12,886 nucleotides of DNA, from the NCBI GenBank assembly GCA_024762755.1, contig JANTGX010000037.1, positions 1 to 12,886 of the forward strand, written 5' to 3'. The notes below the pieces were generated by a model. That model was not told the DNA's origin. It saw nothing but the letters and a program-made list of their open reading frames with translations, and did no database searches. The DNA is from Gammaproteobacteria bacterium. GTDB taxonomy: Bacteria; Pseudomonadota; Gammaproteobacteria; SZUA-152. Below are positions 7,240 to 12,886 of this stretch, piece after piece; the stretch's first letter is position 1; the number at the start of each line of letters is the position of its first letter. The position numbers and the translations under genes were made by a program.

Positions 7240-7618
7240 GACCCTGACCGCCCTGGGAGCCCTGGGACTGCTGGCCGGCTGTGCCAGTACCAAGGAGGAC
7301 ATCCTGCCCCAGGACGGTCCGACCATGAAGCAAATCTACGATCAGCACATGCACGCGAGCGCGGCGGCGGCCGGCGCCACGCCGCGTGCGAGCATCGCTC
7401 GGCCGCTCTCGCCCAGCCGGGAGGATCTCGCCGCCTATACCCGCGAGGCGGCCACCGAGATCGAGCAACAGTTCCCGCTACTGCCCAACCCGCAGATGGT
7501 GCTCTATGTCTATCCCCACCTGAGTCGTGAGGGCGCGCCGGTCCCCGGTTACAGCACGGCGTTCCCGATGTACCGGGTCGATCAGTACGCCCTGCCTGGG
7601 GAGGTCTATCGCCCATGA
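7223..7618 (+). CDS. Conjugal transfer lipoprotein, TIGR03751 family (TraV-like position)
   Basis: A 131-aa lipoprotein. The signal peptide ends in the lipobox LLAGC, so lipid attachment is expected at C20. Residue +2 is Ala, which favours transfer to the outer membrane. The mature part contains DGPTMKQIYDQHMH, a variable Ala/Ser-rich segment and the C-terminal YVYPHLSREGAPVPGY and VYRP that I recognise as family-typical. Located between the TraB-like gene and the assembly ATPase, it sits where F-type systems place traV, the lipoprotein that helps insert the core complex in the outer membrane. This function is inferred from class and place. The start has AAGGAGG at 7211-7217, overlaps the previous gene by 17 nt, and the end overlaps the ATPase gene by ATGA. 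Confidence 0.9.
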   Translation: MAIWTKTLTALGALGLLAGCASTKEDILPQDGPTMKQIYDQHMHASAAAAGATPRASIARPLSPSREDLAAYTREAATEIEQQFPLLPNPQMVLYVYPHLSREGAPVPGYSTAFPMYRVDQYALPGEVYRP

Positions 7619-10419
7619 GCCGTCTATTACCTTCCCTGTTCGCACTTTTCGGGGCGGGTGCCGCAGGTGCAAAGGGCTCTGCAGAACCCCGACGCCAGCA
7701 TCGCCCGGTCACCAAGTCGTATATCGCAAAGACACAATATGAAGAGCCGCCGTCCTTCACCGACCTGCTGCCCTGGATGGAGTATCTGCCCGAGCACCAG
7801 GCGATGCTCCTCGAGGATGGTCAGTCCGTTGGCATGGTCCTCGAACTAACCCCGGTCGGTTGCGAAGCCCGACCCCAACAGTTTCTGGAAAACCTCCACC
7901 GCTCCCTGCTCGGCGTTCAGTCGAACATCCTCGAACTCGAGCCCTCGCCCTGGGTGGTCCAGGCCTATGTGCAGGACGAGACCGATCTGCGCGAGATGAT
8001 GGCGCAGATCGAGGCCTACATTCGGGACGACGTGAAAGAGACCCAAATGACGCGCGAATGGCTGAACCTGATGCGCGCGCACCTGCGCTCGGTCAGCCGC
8101 CCAGGGGGCATCTTCGATGACACCGTGGTCACCAACTGGCGCTGGGGCGGCCGGATCCGGCGCACCCGGCTGGTGCTCTATCGCCGGCTGCAGCGCGAAG
8201 AAATATCCCTCGAGTCCGCCATCGAACAGCTGCACGACCAGATGGGCCGGCTCCGTGCCGCCCTCGATGCCGCTGGTGTCGCCTCGCGCATCTACGACGG
8301 CCCCGATCTGTACTATTGGCTGCTGCAATGGTTCAACCCGAAGCCCCGCGTCTGTGACGGCGATCCGGACCGCCTCGGCGATCTTGCACCCTATCCGGGC
8401 AATGAGGATCTGCCGTTCGGGCACGATTACTCGGAAATGCTCACCCTCTCGGTGCCCGTCTCGGATCCCGAGCAGAATCTCTGGTACTTCGACGGCCTAC
8501 CGCACACCGCCATCTCGATCCAGGGGTTGCGCCGTCGGCCTGAGATCGGCGCGCTGACCGCCGAGCGGACCGTCGGCGACCAGGTCTACGCCCTGTTCGA
8601 CCGAATGCCGCCCGGCTCGGTCATGGCGATGACCCTGATCTGCCGGCCGCAGGACGTGTTGCGGGCGCATGTGGCCCACGTCAAGCGGGCCTCGGTTGGG
8701 GATGCGGCCGAGGCGGTGCTCGCCCACGAGAACGCCTCTCAGGTCGAGATGCAGATGGCGCGGGGCGACCGCCTGGTCCCCACCTACCTGAGCTTCTATG
8801 TCCGGGCCGAGGACGAGACCATGCTGCGCAGCCGCGTCAACCATGTCGAGAGCCTGCTCCTGCAGGTCGGCCTGCAGTCGGTCGATCGTGCCGCAGAGTC
8901 GCTCGCCTGTGACGCCTGGCTACGCAACCTGCCAATGAACTACGAGCCGGCCCTCGATCGTAAAATCCGCCGCTCACGCCTGACCTTCGCCAGCCATTTG
9001 ACCTCGCTGCTGCCGGTCTATGGCCGTTCACGCGGCACCGGCCATCCAGGTGTCTGCTTTTGGAACCGGGGTGGCGAGCCGCTGACGTTCGATCCGCTCA
9101 GCAAGCACGACCGTCGCAAGAACGGCCATATGCTGATCGTCGGCCCGACCGGCGCAGGCAAATCCGCGACCCTGGTCTACCTCATTCTGCAGATGCTGGC
9201 CGTGTGGCGACCCCGCATCTACATCATCGAGGCGGGTAACAGTTTTGGGCTCCTCTGCGACTACCTCGCCGATCGCGGCCTGTCGGTCCACAGCGTGACG
9301 ATGCAGCCAGGCGCCGATGTGAGCCTGCCGCCGTTCGCCGGAGCCATGAGCCTGCTCGATGATCCGCAGGCGACGATCGATGATGGATCGCTCGACGGGC
9401 CAGACGATGCCTCCATCGAGGAGGAGAACGCTGATGCACTCGAGGAAAACCGCGACCTACTCGGCGAGATGGAGATCGCGGCGCGGATCATGATCACTGG
9501 CGGCGATGCCCGCGAAGAGGCCCGGATGACCCGCGCCGACCGTATGCTGATCCGTCGCGCCATCCTCACCGCCGCCGAGACGGCCCGCGTCGATGGACGC
9601 GACCAGGTGATCACCGAGGACGTGGCCGATGCCCTGCGGGGCCTGTCCGGCGACCAGTCGCTCGATCCGCGCCGGCGCGAGCGGGCGGTGGACATGGCCG
9701 ACTCGCTGATGCTGTTCTGCTCCGGCCTGGCCGGACACTTCTTCAATCGCCCCGGCATCCAATGGCCAGACGTGGACGTAACCCACCTCGAGATGGGCAT
9801 CCTGGCGCGTGAGGGCTACGAGGACCAGCTCACCGTCGCCTATGTCGCACTGATGAATCACATCAATAGTGTGGTGGAACATCACCAGCACGACGAGCGG
9901 CCGACCCTGGTGATCACCGACGAGGGCCACATCATCACCACCAATCCCCTGCTGGCGCCCTACGTGATCAAGATCACCAAGATGTGGCGCAAATACGGCG
10001 CTTGGTACTGGATCGCCACGCAGAACCTCAACGACTTCCCCGATGCCAGCAGCCGCATGCTCAACATGCTCGAGTGGTGGCTGTGCCTGGTGATGCCCAA
10101 CGACGAGGTGGAACAGGTCGCCCGCTTCCGCAAGCTGAGCGATGAGCAACACCAGTTGTTGCTCTCAGCGCGCAAGGAAAGCGGCAAATACACCGAAGGG
10201 GTGGTACTGACCGACGCCATGGCCGCCCTGTTCCGCAACGTGCCGCCAGCGATCGCCCTGGCGCTGGCGCAGACCGAGAAGGAGGAGAAGGCCGATCGGG
10301 CACAGATCATGCGTGAGACCGGCTGTACCGAGGTCGAAGCCGCGCTCAAGATCGCCGAGCGCATCGAGGCCCAGCGCGCCGATCAGGGCGCGGAGAACGC
10401 GGGAGGCGCCCCATGCTGA
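7615..10419 (+). CDS. traC: Conjugative transfer ATPase TraC/VirB4 type, PFL_4706 family (TIGR03744-like)
   Basis: A 934-aa cytoplasmic ATPase that should power pilus and channel assembly (TraC/VirB4 class). The N-terminal half (about 40-480) contains the family's membrane-facing domain, with segments such as FTDLLPWMEYLPEHQAM. The C-terminal half is the motor: Walker A is GPTGAGKS (510-517), Walker B is LVITDEGH (D769, E770), and Q803 in WIATQN is the sensor-like glutamine. Between Walker A and B sits an acidic segment (about 580-622) followed by GEMEIAARIMITGGD, which I remember as typical of this family. The length is near the family's usual size of roughly 900-950. The start overlaps the lipoprotein stop (ATGA) with GGGGAGG at 7598-7604. 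No frameshift is apparent. Confidence 0.94.
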   Translation: MSRLLPSLFALFGAGAAGAKGSAEPRRQHRPVTKSYIAKTQYEEPPSFTDLLPWMEYLPEHQAMLLEDGQSVGMVLELTPVGCEARPQQFLENLHRSLLGVQSNILELEPSPWVVQAYVQDETDLREMMAQIEAYIRDDVKETQMTREWLNLMRAHLRSVSRPGGIFDDTVVTNWRWGGRIRRTRLVLYRRLQREEISLESAIEQLHDQMGRLRAALDAAGVASRIYDGPDLYYWLLQWFNPKPRVCDGDPDRLGDLAPYPGNEDLPFGHDYSEMLTLSVPVSDPEQNLWYFDGLPHTAISIQGLRRRPEIGALTAERTVGDQVYALFDRMPPGSVMAMTLICRPQDVLRAHVAHVKRASVGDAAEAVLAHENASQVEMQMARGDRLVPTYLSFYVRAEDETMLRSRVNHVESLLLQVGLQSVDRAAESLACDAWLRNLPMNYEPALDRKIRRSRLTFASHLTSLLPVYGRSRGTGHPGVCFWNRGGEPLTFDPLSKHDRRKNGHMLIVGPTGAGKSATLVYLILQMLAVWRPRIYIIEAGNSFGLLCDYLADRGLSVHSVTMQPGADVSLPPFAGAMSLLDDPQATIDDGSLDGPDDASIEEENADALEENRDLLGEMEIAARIMITGGDAREEARMTRADRMLIRRAILTAAETARVDGRDQVITEDVADALRGLSGDQSLDPRRRERAVDMADSLMLFCSGLAGHFFNRPGIQWPDVDVTHLEMGILAREGYEDQLTVAYVALMNHINSVVEHHQHDERPTLVITDEGHIITTNPLLAPYVIKITKMWRKYGAWYWIATQNLNDFPDASSRMLNMLEWWLCLVMPNDEVEQVARFRKLSDEQHQLLLSARKESGKYTEGVVLTDAMAALFRNVPPAIALALAQTEKEEKADRAQIMRETGCTEVEAALKIAERIEAQRADQGAENAGGAPC

Positions 10420-10820
10420 GACGACGGGTATTCCTGCTGGCCGCCCTGTGTGGCGGTCTGCCGAGCGCCTGGGCGGCCCAGGTCGAGGTGTTCACCGACC
10501 AGGCCCATCCGGTGGTCAATGCCGAGGCAATACCCACGGCGGTTGTCTATTACGTCGATGCCTTGCCCCGAGCCCTGGAGAGGGTCTCCAAGGATCTGCC
10601 AGCCGATCCGGAACGTGCGGCCACGCTGGCCCAGCCGCGGCTGTCCGAACTCGACCCGGCCGCGCTCGAGCGCGCGGCGCAGGGGCTGGTGCAGGCCAAG
10701 CTGGCCTATGGCCTGGATCGCTATCCGGCGATCGTGTTCGACGGTCAAGCGGTGGTTTACGGTGTCACCGATCTGTCGGTCGCGCACCGCTACTACGAAC
10801 AATGGAGGGATGATCGGTGA
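10413..10820 (+). CDS. ICE periplasmic protein, TIGR03757 / PFL_4709 family
   Basis: A 135-aa exported protein with signal peptide MLRRRVFLLAALCGGLPSAW, predicted cut after WAA near residue 22. The mature part begins QVEVFTDQAHPVV and ends with YGLDRYPAIVFDGQAVVYG then DLSVAHRYYEQW. The YPAIVFDG segment looks like the cis-proline strand of a thioredoxin fold, yet the mature protein has no cysteine, so it cannot be an active oxidoreductase. A structural role resembling TrbC of F-type systems, which works with TraU, is an inference from its place directly before the TraU-like gene. The ATG lies 7 nt inside the end of the ATPase gene, with GGGAGG at 10401-10406. The stop overlaps the next start. 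Confidence 0.87.
   Translation: MLRRRVFLLAALCGGLPSAWAAQVEVFTDQAHPVVNAEAIPTAVVYYVDALPRALERVSKDLPADPERAATLAQPRLSELDPAALERAAQGLVQAKLAYGLDRYPAIVFDGQAVVYGVTDLSVAHRYYEQWRDDR
10804..10809 (+). promoter_or_regulatory. Ribosome binding site GGAGGG supporting the GTG start at 10817
   Basis: GGAGGG lies 7 nt upstream of GTG 10817, which overlaps the previous stop as GTGA. The nearby ATG at 10810 is out of frame with the TraU-like gene, so GTG is the best start for it. Confidence 0.75.
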
Positions 10821-11791
10821 GGTGGCGCACTCGAGGGCCTCATGCGGCCGCATTCGCCCTGTGCGTAGCGATCGGATTCGCTGGCACCACCTATGGGACC
10901 GGGATAACGCGGGCGCCGCAGGCCACCACGGCCGCCACGGCAGGTCTGCTTTCGTGCATGAAGTGGCGTGTCGCCGGGCTCTGCTTCTGGCTCAAGTGCG
11001 GCTTCTTCGGCTGCAAGGTCAAGGTCTCTCCGAAAATCTTCAATTACGCGCCGGAGGCCTTCACCACCACCTTCACCAAAACCGGGATCGGACCGATCTC
11101 GCTACCGCTGATCGACGGCGCGGGCAACATCGAGCAGCGCAAAGGCAAGGGTTGGGCGCGGGATCACCAGATATTCCGCGACGCGGATCTCTATGGCCAT
11201 CCCCTGGGTGCGGCCATCGCGGGCCTGTCCGGCCTCTCTCTGGGACTGATCTGTGCCTCCCGCGCCGTGCCGATGTTTCCCTATTTCGAATCACCGCTGG
11301 ATGCGGTGACATGGCGCGGCATCGCGCCGGTCGAATCACTTTATCCGGCGGCCTTCATTCCGGGCCTCCGCGAGATCGGCAGCTTCCCCTTGAACACCTG
11401 GGGCAATGTCTATCCGCGCACCGGCCGGGTCGTACAACAGTCCGAACCGAAGGCCGGGGCAGTGATCGCCCAACGAGTCGGCGACATCGTGACACGGACC
11501 GGGCAACCGCATGTGTATGTCCCGCTCTCAAGCGTGCGCATGGGCACCTTCGGCATGAAATATTGGGACCCGCCGCCCCTGAAAGAGGCCGACCCGAGCA
11601 CGGGCACCTGGCAGATGTTCCACCCGAAGCTAGACAAGAGCTGTTACGCCTTTGGGGACAATGACAGCCTCTCGCTGGCGAGCTGGTCCGACCTACGCCG
11701 CAGCGCGGATGGAGAGTACGGTTTCAACCTCTGGCGCCCTTACAAATGCTGCCTGGCGCTGGGAAAATTCTTGTTCAGCATTGATTTCTGA
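10817..11791 (+). CDS. TraU-like ICE protein, TIGR03756 / PFL_4710 family
   Basis: A 324-aa exported protein starting at GTG. The N-terminus is basic then hydrophobic (about 10-23), as in a signal peptide. The mature part has eight cysteines (47, 56, 61, 66, 146, 276, 311, 312), with a tight cluster in LLSCMKWRVAGLCFWLKCGF and a CC pair near the end (YKCCLALGKF). This cysteine-rich plan is that of TraU-type proteins, periplasmic factors needed for DNA transfer and mating-pair formation, which depend on disulfide bonds. The start overlaps the preceding stop (GTGA) with GGAGGG seven bases upstream. The gene ends 10 nt before the TIGR03755 gene. The even number of cysteines fits four disulfides, but pairing is unknown. 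Confidence 0.9.
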   Translation: MRWRTRGPHAAAFALCVAIGFAGTTYGTGITRAPQATTAATAGLLSCMKWRVAGLCFWLKCGFFGCKVKVSPKIFNYAPEAFTTTFTKTGIGPISLPLIDGAGNIEQRKGKGWARDHQIFRDADLYGHPLGAAIAGLSGLSLGLICASRAVPMFPYFESPLDAVTWRGIAPVESLYPAAFIPGLREIGSFPLNTWGNVYPRTGRVVQQSEPKAGAVIAQRVGDIVTRTGQPHVYVPLSSVRMGTFGMKYWDPPPLKEADPSTGTWQMFHPKLDKSCYAFGDNDSLSLASWSDLRRSADGEYGFNLWRPYKCCLALGKFLFSIDF

Positions 11792-11794
11792 GGA
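11791..11794 (+). promoter_or_regulatory. Ribosome binding site AGGA before the 11802 gene
   Basis: AGGA overlaps the stop codon of the TraU-like gene and lies 7 nt before the ATG at 11802. It supports that start, which also gives a good signal peptide. Confidence 0.6.
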
Positions 11795-11801
11795 CCGATC
11801 C

Positions 11802-12886
11802 ATGACGAATCGCTTCCACCGCAGCGCCCTCGGCCCCCTCCTGGCGGCCGTGCTCCTCGCGCCCTCGGCCCAGGCGGTTCCCGGTGATCCCGCACTGCCT
11901 GGCGGCGCACAATCCTGGTACTACGCCATCGGCGGGGCCGATCCGGTCTCGATCCAGAACCCCAACGGCGCATCGACCGTAATCGGAGCCCATGCGGCCC
12001 TCAACATGAGCTACAGCTGCGGCAACTTCGATGTCGTCACGACCGTCAAGAATGCCTTCAGCGGCGTGGCCGGTGGACTCAAGAACAAGATTATGGCCAC
12101 CGCCAAGGGCGCAGTAGCCTCACTGCCGCTGTATGTGTTTCAGCGCGCGCTGCCGGGACTCTATGAGATGTTCCAGAGTTACACCGCAGACTTCAAACTC
12201 GACTTCGACGCCGCGGAAAAGAGCTGCGAGGACTTCGAGCAGGCCATCCTGGCCGGCCAGGACCCCTACGCCGACCTGCTCCAGCAGGCCAAATCGCTGG
12301 CCTGGAAGAAGGAGATGATCAGCACCAAGGATGCGGTCACGGCCAAGGAGAACGTGGAAAAAACCGGCGGCGACCTGGGTGTGCCGTTTCCGCAGGTTGC
12401 CAAGGGCACAACGACCTTTGCGGGCGGGGCGGGCCAGGCCCCCATCCAGGTGATCCGCAATACCACCGAGGCCGGCTGGAATGCAATGCTCGGCCGCGCG
12501 CCGGCCGACAACTCCGCCTACACTCCGCCGCCCGGCGTGAACATGCGGATGGCCAAGCTGTTCCCGAAGCCCCAAGACGCCGGCAAGTATGCAGTGGACG
12601 TGCTAGGCGATGTGGAGCTGCGAACCTGCGACGGCTGCACGACCCGGACCGGCCGCCCCGGCAACGGGCTCGGACCTAAGTACGAGCAACATCGCAAGGC
12701 GGTCGCTGCCGACATCGCCACCGTCATCGGCGCTGCGGGCACCCCGGCTGCCGCGGACCTCAAGAAAATCTCCGCGCCGGGCGTGGCCATCACCGGCCGC
12801 GTGGTCGAGGCGCTGCGCGATCTGCCACCGGACGAGCGGGACATCATGGCCGGGCGCCTGGCCAGCGAGGTCGCGATGGCCCGCAC
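11802..12886 (+). CDS. ICE exported protein, TIGR03755 / PFL_4711 family (partial, runs off right edge)
   Basis: An open frame of 361 complete codons that continues past the window. The N-terminus is a signal peptide (MTNRFHRSAL start, predicted cut after AQA near residue 25). The mature start has SWYYAIGGADPVS, a pattern I know from the PFL_4711 family. Cysteines at 73 (SYSCGNF), 142 (KSCEDFE) and a CDGC motif at 276-279 suggest structural disulfides in the periplasm. It follows the TraU-like gene, where F-type systems have TraH- and TraN-type mating-pair proteins, so a TraH-like role is plausible but inferred. The start has AGGA at 11791-11794. Truncation is due only to the window end; no stop occurs in frame up to 12886. 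Confidence 0.88.
   Translation, partial: MTNRFHRSALGPLLAAVLLAPSAQAVPGDPALPGGAQSWYYAIGGADPVSIQNPNGASTVIGAHAALNMSYSCGNFDVVTTVKNAFSGVAGGLKNKIMATAKGAVASLPLYVFQRALPGLYEMFQSYTADFKLDFDAAEKSCEDFEQAILAGQDPYADLLQQAKSLAWKKEMISTKDAVTAKENVEKTGGDLGVPFPQVAKGTTTFAGGAGQAPIQVIRNTTEAGWNAMLGRAPADNSAYTPPPGVNMRMAKLFPKPQDAGKYAVDVLGDVELRTCDGCTTRTGRPGNGLGPKYEQHRKAVAADIATVIGAAGTPAAADLKKISAPGVAITGRVVEALRDLPPDERDIMAGRLASEVAMAR

Noticed and set aside
10450..11664. A 404-codon + strand open frame overlapping two genes
   Set aside because: It crosses the 10413 and 10817 genes in another frame. Its product is Arg/Pro/Ser-rich with no domain, as expected of a shadow in GC-rich DNA; the two overlapped frames have signal peptides, ribosome binding sites and recognisable family motifs.
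1..12886. Cargo genes, defence systems, CRISPR arrays, tRNA genes, insertion sequences or attachment sites
   Set aside because: Every stretch is accounted for by conjugation genes with almost no intergenic space. I found no repeat array, RNA gene, transposase or integrase motif.

Overview
The window is a continuous block of conjugation genes from an integrative and conjugative element (ICE) of the genomic-island type, also called MPF_G (Haemophilus ICEHin1056, Pseudomonas PFGI-1, ICEclc and relatives). DNA is uniformly GC-rich, and every supported gene lies on the + strand with the codon use of a high-GC proteobacterium. The host is probably a gammaproteobacterium, perhaps a Pseudomonas or purple-sulfur-type lineage. 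That host call is inference, because the window contains no chromosomal marker gene.

Layout. Positions 8-2853 hold the coupling ATPase TraD and its membrane partner (TIGR03747). Positions 2862-3848 hold three small exported or membrane proteins: the RAQPRD-family protein, the two-helix TIGR03758 protein and the pilin-like TIGR03745 protein. An 83-nt gap with a strong hairpin separates the last two. Positions 3850-7239 hold the inner-membrane and periplasmic channel proteins: TIGR03750 (TraL-like), TIGR03746 (TraE/VirB8-like), TIGR03749 (TraK-like) and TIGR03752 (TraB/VirB10-like). Positions 7223-7618 encode a lipoprotein (TIGR03751, TraV-like position) and 7615-10419 the large assembly ATPase (TraC/VirB4 type). 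Positions 10413-12886 hold three exported proteins: TIGR03757, the cysteine-rich TraU-like TIGR03756 and the start of TIGR03755, which runs off the right edge.

How it works together. TraD should recruit the relaxase-DNA complex, the TraC-type ATPase should drive pilus and channel assembly, the TraL/E/K/B/V-like proteins should span the envelope, and the TraU-like and TIGR03755 proteins should act in the periplasm. The genes are packed as an operon. Five junctions are ATGA overlaps, one is GTGA, two overlap by 7 or 17 nt, and most starts have a strong purine-rich ribosome binding site.

No relaxase, integrase, attachment site, origin of transfer, insertion sequence, RNA gene, CRISPR array or cargo gene is visible. 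The only intergenic stretch longer than about 10 nt is 3400-3482. I see no evidence for an undescribed system. The items worth a second look are the intergenic hairpin before the pilin-like gene, a diverged RAQPRD motif, a duplicated linker in the TraK-like protein, and the cysteine distribution among the periplasmic proteins.
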